A DNA stretch of 64,000 nucleotides, taken from NCBI GenBank assembly GCA_002104985.1, contig MCGO01000033.1, positions 124,001-188,000 on the forward strand, given 5' to 3'. Within the stretch, counting starts at the first letter, position 1. Each line of letters starts with the position of its first letter. The translations under genes and the position numbers were made by a program. Positions 50,201-62,061 of this stretch are shown here, in pieces. The notes under the pieces were generated by a model that searched no databases, was not told where the DNA came from, and saw only the letters and a list, made by a program, of their open reading frames with translations. The DNA comes from Rhizoclosmatium globosum (lineage: Eukaryota; Chytridiomycota; Chytridiomycetes; Chytridiales; Chytriomycetaceae).

Positions 50201-53200
50201 GATCCAGAAACAATAGAGTAAACAAACGTGTATCTCATCTTCATTCGAATCCCCATTCCTGAAGAACCCAATTGGCGCCCAACGCGGAACACTTGGAATC
50301 AGTCGTTCGAGTATAGCCTGAAGTTTTACAATATGCTTTATGCGTTCCAGACACCTAATCCCACAGAACTCCATTGAATCCGTGCTATCCAATGCAGAAC
50401 GTTTGCAGAAAGCGTTGATTATCTCGCGGAAACTAAAGATATCGTTAAATAACATTTACTCTTTTCAAGCTTACAAATTGATTGCAGCGAACAAGGCCGA
50501 ACAGCAGACCTCTGTTTTGGCTTGAAGTGGAATATCCTTCACAAACGTTTTAGGAAACGACCAAATTCAAGGGTCAACTCACCTCAACTAGCTTTTTATC
50601 AAACATGACTAATCCCAAGTCTAACACTACGCCGATTTCTTCCAGACTTCCAGAACGTTGCCATTCAACCGATTGCAAAAACTTGAAACTCGAAGGCAAG
50701 AGCATCAAAAGCTGTTTTTCTTGACTTAGGTTGTTGTTACCAACTGCATCGGTTTCATCGTCTTCATCCTTTTCTGGAATTTGTCGTTTCTCCTCCATTG
50801 AATAATGCCATTGAGAAAGCGGAAAGACGTTGACAAAATTTGGCTCCTAACCACTCTTTAGTTTAGAGTTTTAAGTTTCCAACAGAGCTGAACTTACGTC
50901 ATCGTCACTCGATTCTTTAGATTCTTGATTCGAATACTCTAATATAGTTGCTTCGACGACGTCCGTTACAGTTTCCGGCACCATTTCCTCCTCGGACGCT
51001 TGTTTCTTATCAAGTCGAAACCACACTTCAGTCTTGGTATCGTCAGCCTCAGATGAAGTAATATCGCTCTCGCTCACTACGAATTGTGCAACAAAGAGTG
51101 TTACGAAACTTTCGTTTATCCATTCGAGAAACCGTGGATGTAAGTCAGAGTGGGACACCATATAGGATAGTTCGTCAAACAACAGTGAGAAAGATTGCTG
51201 GCAAAGAACGTAAATCACATATTTCATAAGTATCAAAGACTCACAATGCTATTTTGCTCGCAGCTTCGGAATATCTGAATCACTAAATTAATTGCAGCAG
51301 AGCAGGAAACTGTTCCGAGCGATTGACTTGAAGAGTTGGCAGCCGAGCGAGAGCTCATACCTCCCCGACTACTTCCGCTAATGGCAGATTCCTTTACGGC
51401 ACTCGTTGACGCCATTCGCTTTATCAGCGAAATTGCTCCCAATACACCCATTTGTTTGAATTTAGGATCATTGCTTCCCAACTGCTTTCGCACAATAATT
51501 CGCATATCGCTCAATAAACCAGACTCGAATGTGATTTCAGATTCACCATCGAGATCATCCTCTTCCAATGGTTTCTGCCAGAATACGGAGACGTTAGGTT
51601 TAATATTTTGCAACGACGCCTAGAATTACATTTAACGCCAGAGTCGCGAAAATCTCGTACAAGACACGAATCTGATTGATACTCAATTGGTCCAAATCTA
51701 ATTATTTCAAATAAGAACAAGTTAAGGACGGACTAATCATACTCACAATCCAATAACCCTTTCACGAAAATGCTGAACCTTAGCACTCCTTCTGGGTTCT
51801 GAACGGTAAGTTTGAGCAGAATATCGAGCGCACAGTCAACTTCGTGTTGCACGCCGCTTCCAATATGTGCAATCAAGCAGCCAACTAACTGTTGGCGGAA
51901 TTGTGCATCAAACACTGTGAATGAACTGCAGTACATAGGGACAGCTGCTAAATGGTAGACTACGCCTTCACGAACCAACATTTCACAGAGGCTGAGCATC
52001 GTCGGGAAGTACCTAATTAGGGGATTGAATACTTGCTTGTTTCACAGAAACAAAAGACAAAACAACTCAACTGTTGCATCCCAACAAAATATTGCCCAAA
52101 CGTTTCCGTTACCAGATCCGGTGACATCAATCCTTCTTTGATTTTGGACTTGATCAGTGTGTCAATCTTCTTTTGGTTTTGTAAATCTTGACGAAGAAGG
52201 ACCATTACGATTAGATCAATGGGTTTGTGATCTCTCTGGTAATGATGAAAAGTTTGTCAGCAATCACGCAGTATAAACACATGAGAGGCACTCAACAATT
52301 CTGTCCAAGCTACTTAAGTGTTTTAACCAGGCATCCAAAACATGCTTTTGACGCGATATACCCATCTTGAGGGAATCTTCAACAAAGAACATCAATCAAA
52401 AGCCGATAAAAATAACGAAGGGTACCAAATATCAGTGTAACATCCGTATTCCCAGAATCTTGGCCGCGAATGACTTCCGCGATAGCATCAACATCCAACT
52501 TTTCTCTGATTCGAGGAATCAATTCACCAATGGTATCAGCACTAGTAGTTTGAAGCAGGAATTTGAGTGCTACGGGCTGTAAGGATTTTGAATATCAGCA
52601 TGAGAATCCTTCAGATTACTGTCTATACCATCCCATCGATTTCTGCTTGATTCAAGAGATCCACCACTGTATTGACGATATCATTCTATTATAGCGTGTT
52701 AATAGTCGCGTTCTTGGAAAGACAGTATCAATGAGCTTCGCGAAATCTTTGTTCCCTGCAATTAAGATCTTGAATCGATTCATCTTAAGGCAGCGTGCTC
52801 GTGGCCTCGCTTCCCAGTTCGCTTCATGCTCTCAGTAGCATATTTGCTTCATAAGAACTCGTTCGCTGCGCACACTGTCTCACCAGCATATTCGACGGCA
52901 CGCCAATTGTTCCAAGAGTATCCAATACAACACATGTAACTTCCCGCGGATTCGACTGCATGCATTTTCGAGCGCGTCCACAATCACTTCCAAACCAGAA
53001 TCTGGCATATTTCGGGTATACATTCAATCACTGCCGTTGGACAGTAAGAGTTGAGGCGGACTTTGAAGTAGCGTCCAGGAGATGAACAAGCTTTGTAGTT
53101 AGTAGGTCTGGATTTGCAACGTGATCCATGAATCTGAATTGGTGCAGAAGGAGTAGAGGCAAGTTCTCGGTTAACGGCGCATTATCACTGAAAGAAACCA

Positions 53201-53859
53201 CGTCAATGCACAAGTATAAAACTAAAGAAGTAAGACTCACGGAATATCCAGGTGCATGAATTCCTCAATCTTTTCAATGAGAAAATCAATGATTCTACTC
53301 TGCAGATCCGTGATTGAGAGTAAAATCTTGACGACTGAGTAGTTATTTGCGATTCTTTGATGTTGATGTTAGAATAGCCAGTACGACAGGGTAAATGCAC
53401 CTGAATGCTTGATCGTTGGTTTCTTCATCCCCGCCCCTTTCTGAACGACCAGCGGCACCAACAGGGCACGCAATACAGCAGTTTCTTCAAATGCCCTCTT
53501 TGACTTTGCGAAGGTTGAAGTGTCGAATGAGGACGTTGAAAGCGGGTGTTTTGGGGCAGCAAAGTCGGTGAGGCTGTCGACGACATCGCGGGCAACGGCG
53601 GCAACGTGGCCCCTGCGTTTGAGATTGCGCTCAGTTTGCGCCGGAATTCGAGTGGCGGCGATTCTGTTTTGGTGGTTGGTGTTGGTGTGGTGTTGGTGGT
53701 TGGTTGGAGTTGAGGGCAAACCAATGCGCGCTTCGCCGTCTTCGGTGAACCAGAGTCCACTTGCCGAGTCACTTCGAGAAAGTCGTTGGTGCCGGCGCTG
53801 CCTCCGCTGGCTCGCTGCTTTCCCTTCGCGTTGGATGTTGTGGGTTGGGCAGAGAGCAT
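47239..53859 (-). CDS. FANCD2: FANCD2, Fanconi anaemia group D2 protein (many exons, frame breaks)
   Basis: FANCD2 is a large helical-repeat clamp that closes on DNA with FANCI at stalled forks and crosslinks. Identified by collinear blocks matching the human protein: SITDLQSRIIDFLIEKIEEF (53270-53330); FRQQLVGCLIAHIGSG and VDCALDILLKLTVQNPEG (51760-51900); FVKGLLDYLDQLSINQIR; DMRIIVRKQLGSNDPKFKQMGVLGAI (about 51440-51520); FREIINAFC and RIKHIVKLQAILERLIP (50290-50440); FVQSFVRRIFPVLGRGLKKHR (48460-48540). An acidic C-terminal region (47617-47931) and a basic Ser-rich tail end at 47239. There are twenty or more short exons. The start is uncertain; MLSAQPTTSNAKGK at 53859 is likely, with a frame change near 53765. 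Another break lies near 51620-51630. The residue aligned to the human ubiquitin-acceptor lysine is Val (51663-51665). Confidence 0.85.
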
Positions 53860-54081
53860 TTTCGGACTTAATTTGAAGGAGTTCCATCAAGCCATGCAGA
53901 TCCAACACCAACAACACCAGCTTTCGGTGGAGATATTCATACTTGGCATAAAATCAAATCATTGACGAGTTTTGTTAGTGCAAGAAGACACCAACCAAAG
54001 AGGAAAACATAAAAAGAACAGTCACCTTATCGCGTTAGAAACCTGAATAAATCTGGAATAAATACAGAGAACATTTATTTA

Positions 54082-56251
54082 CTATCGCGAAAAGAACTCA
54101 ATCAAATCCTCTGAGACAGTCAGAAGTTCTGGAACATGCCTTGTCCGTGCCAAGACAGCCATAAACTGGAATTCAATTGTCGTTTCTGGAGAATGAGGAG
54201 TTTTTGTGGATAATAGAGTGACGCTGAGCCGTAAAAGTCGCTGAAGGCTGCACCAAAGCATCAGCCATGCAAGGACGGATATATCAAGATAACACTCAAC
54301 TCGCTAAGGGTTCCTTTCGACCTCACAATATATGCATCGGCAATGTGATAAATAGCACCAAGAATGCGCTGAATGGCCTGGTGGATATAATATAAAAGGA
54401 AGCACATTGATGACTAAATGCGATAATCTGTACTTACATGATGAAACGACTTTGTCTCAGTGAGTTCGTTCAAATATCGAACAGATATAACTTCTAGCAC
54501 ACGAACAACGGGCTGTATTGTTGATTCCTACTCAATGATATCAACAACTAAGATGTACATTTGCAAGAAACATTTGCATACCATCATTCGTCGGTCGAGG
54601 CATCATAAATAAACTTGCAAAGGAATCCAAATGCTGTTATAGTTGGATGCGTAAACAAACCAGTAAAACTTGCGCGATCTTTGCCGGCCAATTAAAATTG
54701 TATTCAGGTGTCTAGGATACGACGTACCTAACATGGCAAGGAGAAGAAACCGGCAGCAAGAATAATGACTGTTGGGCTTCCGGGAAGGCTGAATATTATG
54801 GGAATCATTTCAGGCGTCAATATTCCATTGAATCTGACAAGATTGTGAGAAAATAGATTTACACAGCAAGAAGGATTTACTTTGATTTAAGAGTTGGTTG
54901 GCAATCAAACGCCAAGGTTGACATGACAGAGAGCATCTGGCAGTTATTTGTTCCCCAATCTTCGTTGCGAATGTCAAGATTCATTGATTGTGGAAGAAGC
55001 TTGAGCAATAAATGGCCTTGTTCGTGAAATAGGAAACCGTACGAATCAGAAAGTATGACATTTCTGCATTTCTGATCGATAGTCAGAATTTGGATGCCTT
55101 TCAATAGTTTGACGCCGTATAAGGCAAAACGCGTATTGTGGATGCATCGTGATATTAGTGTGTTGAAGAACGGGAGAAGTGTTTCGATTGGTTGAGAGTC
55201 GTCCAACGATAAATTTCGAAGCGCCATCAAGAATGTTGAGTACCCTTCAGGCGGTTGTTCCTCAGGATTTGTTTCTGAGGTGGAGGGAATAAAATTTTGA
55301 AGTAGTCGAAGTACAACCTATGTGCCTTGGTTATCATTTTCTGTTGAAGCATTGGGATAAATAACACACCAATGCACGTTGATTAGAAAGGCATTTGTTT
55401 TGATGAAGTTTGGGGTGGTAGACAGTATGGAAGGATGTATCGTGACGGGTATGGGTTTATCTCGCTGAATTGGAAGAGGCGCAACAAACTGAGGAGCGGG
55501 AATAGAAGCGGAAGTAGGACCGGAAGAAGCAGTAGCAGGATTAACAGTGGGTGCTTTTGCGGCCTTGGCTGCATTCTTGATTCGTTGAGTAGCAAATCCA
55601 AGTTCATTCTCCTTCATGGCAAGCTCCGCCTGGAGTCTCCCGATTTCATTCTCAAACTGTCTCCGAACAGCATTCATTTCAGATTCTACTACTGCAGAAT
55701 GTTTTGCTGCTGCATCCCGAAGCTCACGCAGTTCAGTTTCCATCTTCAAGAAAGTTAGCAGGAACAAAGTTGAAAAGAAACAGACAGTCACCTTTTGCAT
55801 CTTTCTCTCAACATATAGCTTCACCCGTGGCAGCGGTGGCCTTCTCCTTCAGTTTGGCATTTTCACGAGTGAGGTCCGAGAGTCTAGCAGCCGTCTAATA
55901 AACAAAGCGGAGTCAGATTCGGCCATTGACCGCAAATAAACGAACGGGCAGCGACTGAGGCACAAACGACTGGCTGTTGTTCAAGTTGAGTTGGTGTGTC
56001 AGAACAGAGTTACGTTCGCTTGTCGGATTCGCCACTTCGCCGCGTCGCTGATTTGAGATTTGATGTTGATTCAGATTCGAAGTGGCTTTGGCATTGTCGT
56101 CGAAGAAGGTGGCGTGTGCGAGGGCCGTGTTTGACTGAGTGGCGACCATCGCGTCCACCTGGTCCAACAGACTCAACACATTCGCATCAATCACATCGCT
56201 AAACTCGTCGAATTCGTCATCGTCGCTGAACGAGGACGGGCTTCGCGGCAT
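54082..56251 (-). CDS. ATRIP/LCD1-like ATR-interacting protein
   Basis: ATRIP bridges RPA-coated single-stranded DNA and the ATR checkpoint kinase. The first exon starts at MPRSPSSFSDDDEFDEFSD and continues VIDANVLSLLDQVDAM, like the acidic RPA-binding helix at the start of ATRIP. A coiled coil follows in several exons (LSDLTRENAKLKEKA, then METELRELRDAAAKHSAVVE and RLQAELAMKENELGFATQ), matching ATRIP's dimerisation region in position and character. The rest is helical, ending ELLTVSEDLIEFFSR with a stop at 54082-54084. One base appears missing at a GGG run near 55833. Exon boundaries in 54150-55000 are not settled. Identification rests on architecture and weak similarity, so it is tentative. 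It lies upstream of FANCD2 on the same strand. Confidence 0.55.
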
Positions 56252-56308
56252 TGTTGTTGGAACTTGTTTGGTGTTTGATTTGAGTTGATCCAAAAACAAA
56301 AGAAAGAA
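56252..56308. promoter_or_regulatory. Divergent promoter, ATRIP-like / BTB gene
   Basis: 57 bp separate the two start codons. The spacer is T-rich on one side and A-rich on the other, with no TATA box. Confidence 0.5.
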
Positions 56309-57870
56309 ATGAAACCAACAAATCCCTCTTTCGCCTTTCTCCTCAATTCCCTCAAGGATTCCTTCCTCAATCACGCGTACCCTTTTCGGACTTGAAGTTG
56401 GAAGTGTTTGGCTCCGTCTTCCACGTCCATCGCATTCTGCTCATTGCGAATCCTTTCTTCAATGCAATGCTTTCTGGCTCTTGGTTGGAATCATCGTCTG
56501 ACAAGGCCACTCTGACACTTCACTTTGATAACCCACATATCACTTTCAGTGCCTTTAAAGTTGTCTTGGGAAGAATGTACGGCGTCTTTGATGTCAATGC
56601 TGTGAATGAGAAAACTGTCATTGATGTGCTCGGTATGTAAAACCCCTGGTCTTAACCCCCTTTACTCAACCTATTATACAAGCAACCGCGAGCTATTTCC
56701 AAGATGAAGATCTTTGTCTCTATTGCCAAGAATTCATCGAATACAACCTGTCAATCGAAACAGTTGCCGAATTCATTCAACACGCTCACGAAAATAACTA
56801 TGGCACGCACTCGGACAAAATCATAGAAGCCGGTCTGCTCTATCTGTGCAAAAACTGTAACTCAATGGATCCTCTATTACTTCAAAATGTTCCTGAAGTT
56901 TTGATGGGAAAGGTTCTTGCGTCAGACGCCCTCTTTGTTTCTCGTGAAATGGATCGATTCAACTTGTTTCGGACCTCCATAAATAGCAGTGACGTATGCT
57001 GTAGTAATATTCCTGGTCGATTACTGTCTGTTTGCGAATCAGTCGAAACTTTGGTTGATGCTACTGTCGAAATGAGTTGTGAGGACGCCAGCAATGACGA
57101 GAAGGAATCCAACCTTTCCGCAATATGCCAAGATTATTTGATTCCCGCATACATGAACTCCACCGAAATGATTGAATACCAAAATTGGAGTGGTCAAACT
57201 GATTCTACAGCCATAAAGCTCCGTACCCTGATTGAAACCAGAATAGACTCCCCTGAGTCAACTCTTGGGCTCCAATATTCTGCATTTCTCATCAATAAGA
57301 CTGGAAATCAGTCGGAACTGGATCCCCGTAAAGTGTTGGACCAAATACAAAGCCCAATCCGTTGGACTTCTCTTGAGTTTCCACCATTCCGCTTCGGTGT
57401 TGAGTTTACAATCGATCAACTTGATCAAGCGCGGAATCAACCGGGAACAAATGTGTACACGTCGTCTACTTTTCATGGTGAGTTTCGGATTTTTTCTTGG
57501 AGTCTATCTCCCTTGTATCTGATTATCATAACTCAGCTGGATCCATGTGGCTTCTTTACTGCAAAGTCTCAGCCCAGAACCCAACATTTGGAATCTTCCT
57601 GCAACGTGTGCCAGCAACTAATGCGGGACTTTGGATCGACAAACGACCTACAGCTCGCGTTTGGTTTCAGGTGACAGCTTATTCAGCGCAAACAGTTGAG
57701 TTTCTTTTCTGTGTTGGGTGTGATACTTATCGTTTCAATAGCAACGAGTGTTGGATACAACTCAGACATTCAAACAGCCAGGGTGTTGGGGATGGCCTGC
57801 ATTTTTTACGATGGAACACGCTTATCAGGACCGAAATGGGTACGAGAGGGAATCAAGTGTGCTGTGTTAG
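56309..57870 (+). CDS. BTB/POZ-BACK protein, germ-cell-less-like
   Basis: Probable substrate adaptor of CUL3 ubiquitin ligases. Exons 56309-56632, 56683-57477, 57537-57694 and 57742-57870 give about 468 residues when one base is added in the TTTT run near 56383, which restores AYPFSDLKLEVFGSVFHVHR, the normal BTB opening. The BTB continues FFNAMLSGSWLESSSDKATL and FSAFKVVLGRMYG. A BACK-like region follows (EFIEYNLSIETVAEF, VPEVLMGKVLASDALFVSREMDRF), close to animal GCL/GMCL1. The C-terminal part (FGVEFTIDQLDQ, then MWLLYCKVSAQNPTFGIFLQR and RVWFQVTAYS) is a beta-rich domain. It ends FTMEHAYQDRNGYERES. Phases agree elsewhere. Confidence 0.7.
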
Positions 57871-58054
57871 TGGGGTTATTGTAATTTCTGAAACGAATGT
57901 TATTTATTGGAAGAAGAGATATAAAGCATGGAGCGCCATTTTGTCCCGAAATGGAATAAATAAGATTCCGCCAAGATTGGCCTTCCAACTTTGAAATGGC
58001 AGAACAGCAGAAAAACAACCACACTTCAACCACCCACAATCTTCGACCCTATCA

Positions 58055-58897
58055 ATGATATCACTGTATTCTAGTCCAACTCGTCTTCTCTTCAGTGAGT
58101 GCGTGGGACCAACGCCAAAAAAAGACATCATCAACAACCTAATCAAGACAAGTCCCCATTGCGGCCAATCCTGTTTCCAAGATCAAACCGCAAAGAAACC
58201 CTTCTCAGATGCCACGCTGCAATCCTTTTGCGCCTCTGACACATCAGGTCTTTTACTCATCAACTGTATCAACACAAACTGTTCAAAACCTGTTAACAAA
58301 AACTGGTACGACGACTTAACAGCCATGGCCCCAATTGTAAGTCAACCGTTGTCGCTTCCCTCCCTAGTCCAAACCTCTCAAATTGTTGTGGCTGAACTTT
58401 TTCTTTTCAAGCTTCAACAGACTGCAAAAACGTGTGCCATGTGTTGAAAGAAGACACGTCCGCGGAAGAATACAAATTCCACTTTAAATTCAATGCTGAA
58501 ATGGCTGCTATTACGATTGTGGGGCCAGATGGAAAGGAGGTTGTGATTCCGAAAATTGAGAAGCCGGTGGGGGTGTCAGTGGAAGGCGGGGCCGAAAACG
58601 CGGTAAAACCGACCATTCAGAATAACTCTACTTCTCATGGAACGGAGGCTGGTTTGAATAAAGGTTTGCGGAGGGACCTCATTGGAGGCGATGAAGGAAA
58701 ACAATGGGAATGGTACCGCCGAGTCTACTGCAAAGCCAGACGGAAACGAAGGAAACGGCGATAAAAGGAAGACGGGGATAATTGTTGCTGCTTGCTTAGC
58801 AGGAGGACTTGTATTTGGCGTCATCTTGGCAATCGCTCATGCCTATGGAAGCGATCTCACAAAAAGCTCATTCGCTGAGAGTGAACAAGTACGGTGA
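58055..58897 (+). CDS. CFEM-like Cys-rich membrane protein, copy A (frame breaks)
   Basis: Secreted-type protein with one membrane anchor. A Cys-rich domain reads HCGQSCFQDQTAKKPF, then FCASDTSG and LLINCINTNCSK, a spacing (C-x3-C, C, C-x4-C) reminiscent of fungal CFEM domains but with fewer Cys. An intron follows at the same place as in copy B (after MAPI, about 58340-58411). Then come a beta-like stretch (FHFKFNAEMAAITIVGPDG), a Ser/Asn/Gly-rich stalk and a transmembrane helix (GIIVAACLAGGLVFGVILAI) near 58780-58840. The frame must shift at about 58075-58100, 58437 and 58690, each by one base. The hydrophobic start could be a signal peptide once repaired. Function unknown, perhaps cell surface. 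Confidence 0.5.
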
Positions 58898-59024
58898 AAT
58901 TATTGAAGAGTTGCAGACAAACGCGGCAAATATCAGAGTATTCAGGATTGATTTTGAAATTCTTATTCTGTTGATTGATGAAATAAAGCAAATGCCCGGA
59001 TTTCGTTTTATTTTTTTTATATGG

Positions 59025-59859
59025 TCAGAGTCTTTCATACTTTCGCGTATCTTGCCTTGGTTGATCCGTCAGTCTGATACTTTCTGGCACAGACACTCTC
59101 GACCTCTTGATCCTCCTACTCTCTTTGCACCAGAGGAACGCCAGCCAACCAACGACTGAACAAATACAGAAAATTAACAAGCTTAGCACAACCGCCCCGA
59201 ATATAATCATCTTTTTCCGTGCACTCATTGATGTCGAACTCTCTTGATTTGGAATTGCAGTGTTGTTCAACGCGCCCTGTACCTCCTTGCGCAAATTTCC
59301 TATTACTCCGGTAGTTATTGTTACTGTATTTGACGTAGTCACTTGTCCAGTGTTGATTTCGGAATAGACATGAGGTTTCCATTTCCATCAGCAACCATTA
59401 TCGCAGCCGAATCCTGATTGAAGACGAAATAAACGAGTCTGCCGTGGAATTCAGATCTTCATTTCGTATTGCTGAACAGGTCATAGCGGTTTGCTGAAGC
59501 TTTTTTAGGTGTTTTGAATGTCAGCAACGGCAAGCCAGGGTGTTTGGAGGTAAGGTAAATGGGATCACTTACAATGGGAGTCATTGCGCTCAAGTCGGAT
59601 ATCCAGTTTGTGTTGGTTTTTCGGCCACAGTTTGAGTTTATGCAGTTGAGAAGGAGGATGCCAGAGGTGCTAGAATGACAGAATGCACGCAGAGTAGATA
59701 GTGTGAATGGTTTGTTGTCTGATTGTGCATGGAAGCACGATTGCCCGCATTTCGGGGCGAACTTGAGGAGGTTGTTGATGGGTATTTGAGGAGACTGCGC
59801 TGACACGAAACAAGGAGGGTCGATAATGCCAGAATATGTAGGAAATGATGTGAATGCAT
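59025..59859 (-). CDS. CFEM-like Cys-rich membrane protein, copy B (frame breaks)
   Basis: Inverted paralogue of copy A, tail-to-tail with it, 127 bp apart. It begins MHSHHFLHILALSTLLV, a clear signal peptide. One added T in a TTT run near 59812 continues it as FVSAQSPQIP, with a good cleavage site. The Cys-rich domain (PKCGQSCFHAQ, RAFCHSSTSG, LLLNCINSNCG) matches copy A residue by residue. An intron falls after the matching MTPI. The next region (YFVFNQDSAAIMVADGNG) also aligns, after one further frame shift near 59435. The C-terminus has a transmembrane helix (IIFGAVVLSLLIFCICSVVGW) and a basic tail. The stalk sequences have diverged more than the Cys domain. Confidence 0.55.
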
Positions 59860-59977
59860 GAGGGAAAGAGGTCGTTCTGGTTGAAGGTTGTGTCGGACTG
59901 TTGGAGCAAAGTTCTGCGTTCATATCTTGGTTCCGCCAAATGACTACACTTCTACAGTGCGAAAATGAAACAACCGT

Positions 59978-61119
59978 TTATTTGGAGGCTTCATCATCAT
60001 CATCCTCTTCGTCGTCTTCCTTTTGTTCTTCTTCAGCTTCAAACAAATCACATTCTCCACAGATACATTCATCTTTCACAGATCCCCGTTCTCTGCAACG
60101 CTTTGCTGCTGCAGACCACCACCTCTCTTCATCAAGTGTCCGGCGCTTACGCGATGATTGCGTCGAAGTAGGTTTGAGTACGCTTGACCGACCAGCCACA
60201 TCCATAAAGCCAATACGTTTGGTTTCATTTGATTCTCCATCCTCACCATCGTCTTTTGACCCCGCGAACGTTTTCCGAGAACAGATGATGATCCACGATT
60301 CACTTTGGCATCAACTCGTCCCATACCACTAAACATTCCAGACCAGCCAAAAACGCATCCTCATTTTCATCCAACGCGGCTGGATCCCCAAACAAATCGT
60401 CATCATCCAAATCTTCATCGTCCTCATCGTCCAAATCATCCCCAAGCCCCTTCTGACACTCAAATATTCCGGCATCACCTTCCATAACATCACATAATTC
60501 AGTGAAGCATGCAATACAACCATGAGCGTCATTTACATCTGTGCATTCATCCTCTGTTTCGCAGGACAGCAGGGCAGAGGAGGGCGACCCACACAGACGA
60601 GAGCAATAAACTTGCATACATCCTTTTTGTTTGTTTGGACAGTGCCATATTGAAATATTTGGATTCGGAGGAAGAGATTCGATGAGACGAGTTGGGTCTG
60701 AGAGTGGACAGCAAGGACACGAGGCAGCGCAAGAGAGATGACGGACTGAAGTCTACTATTTACAGCTTCCTAGTGTTTACATTAGAGCCACTCAGGTCGT
60801 GGCTATGACAGGGGCGGTACTCACCTCGGACACTGCCTCCGAATCAAAGAAGGGTTCGCCGCAGACCGAGCACTCGACTCGACACAACCGACGAAGAAGC
60901 GATTTAATTGATTGTTTTTGCGCGGCCGAGAAAGATTCAGATGAGATTGTTGCCTCAAAACGAGTGAGTTCGGCCTTGTTCCAACGAGTCGACCGAGTGA
61001 AACAGTTGCTTCGACGCACAAACAAAGTGAATCAGCGACGACGACACAGACGATGAGTCATCGAGGAATGAGGCGATCCGCGAAATCAGCGATGGCGGAA
61101 GCGACAACAACGTGGCCAT
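59978..61119 (-). CDS. F-box protein with Cys-rich zinc-binding region (frame breaks)
   Basis: The start MATLLSLPPSLISRIASFLDD followed by SSLIHFVCASKQLF is an F-box. Continuing in a shifted frame, FEATISSESFSAAQKQSIKSL leads to a Cys-rich block: CSVCGEPFF, an intron (about 60733-60824), then SCAASCPCCPLSDP, WHCPNKQKGCMQVYCSRLCG, LLSCETEDECTD and GCIACFTELC. This is probably a chain of zinc-binding treble-clef or ribbon elements. The tail is strongly acidic (DDLDDEDDEDLDDDD) and the final exon also ends in a Glu/Asp run. Frame shifts near 60985 and 60300 need single-base changes. It may be a substrate receptor of an SCF ligase, but no target is suggested. Confidence 0.5.
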
Positions 61120-62061
61120 GGCTTTCTGGGTTACTTTTTCTTCCACATTTCGATTCCTCCTCCACTCTACGCCTCTTCTCAGTAGTTTTTGCAAAGGAAG
61201 TAAAATTGGGATGAAAGAGAATGGGCGTATCGAGCTGCCAGATACATGGCTTCATGAATGGAAGTATCGCAACAAGGAGGGGCAAGCTCCAGACTTCCAT
61301 CATAACCTTTATTGGCCACAAAGAAATATTCCACTCTCTCCAGTCCTACATACTGCTCTTTTCCTTCTGTCCTCTACTCCAGATCGTTATCCAATGACAA
61401 GAACATCAGATCAATATCAAATGACAAGAACGTCAGATCGGTATTCCAATGACAGAGTGCATCAGATTGTTATCCAATGACAAGAACTCAGATCGATATT
61501 CCAATGACAAGAGCGCGTCAGATCGATATCATCAAAGCCCACCAGATACCCGAACTCTACTGCAGCAAAGCACAGTGGGATGATTGATGAGCAAAGTTGG
61601 ACACTGTATGACTGAGTGACTTGGTTTTACAGTGAGTGGAACCATAGTGGGCTCTGGTCAACTGGTGATGGAACAGAGCTTGGAGTAGGAGAGGGCAGTG
61701 ACTTTTGAGAGACTGAGAGGAATCTGAGGAGGATATTTATAGCTGTTTGGGAGGGAAAAAATCTTTGCACAAGAATTGTCAGCCGGACAGAGGGCAAAAA
61801 ACGTGTCCGAACGCGAGGAAAAGTAGGGCGATCGTCTATCTGAAGAACAAATCAACTTCCATTCCTTCTTAATAACTGCTGCTACTGTAGTATAATAAAA
61901 ATTCATTTTTTTACATAATATTTCTTACCTTTGTTGGTCCTTTGACGCAGAAATTGAAATCCCGCTTCAATTCCAGCTTTTGCGCACCCCGTCCAAACAA
62001 AACCCTTCAAGAAAGTTCGGTCGTTGCAGATTATTGAGAGTCCTGCTGTCTTCTTCTTTTG
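61120..62061. other. Intergenic region with a short minisatellite
   Basis: Apart from the repeat at 61381-61531 I see no supported gene. An open frame around 61600-61906 on the minus strand and a Ser/Arg-rich frame at 61935-62095 on the plus strand have no recognised motif. The latter could be an upstream exon of the next gene. Confidence 0.4.
61381..61531. repeat. Degenerate 26-30-bp minisatellite
   Basis: Five and a half units of 'agatcgatattccaatgacaagaa' plus a variable end (catc, cgtc, gcgcgtc, ctc). Units vary in length and by several substitutions. Unrelated to the gggac-type arrays. Confidence 0.85.

Noticed and set aside
51615..51635. A 10-bp GT-AG 'intron' in FANCD2
   Set aside because: Far too short to be spliced. 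A larger intron reaching the same acceptor would remove conserved residues.
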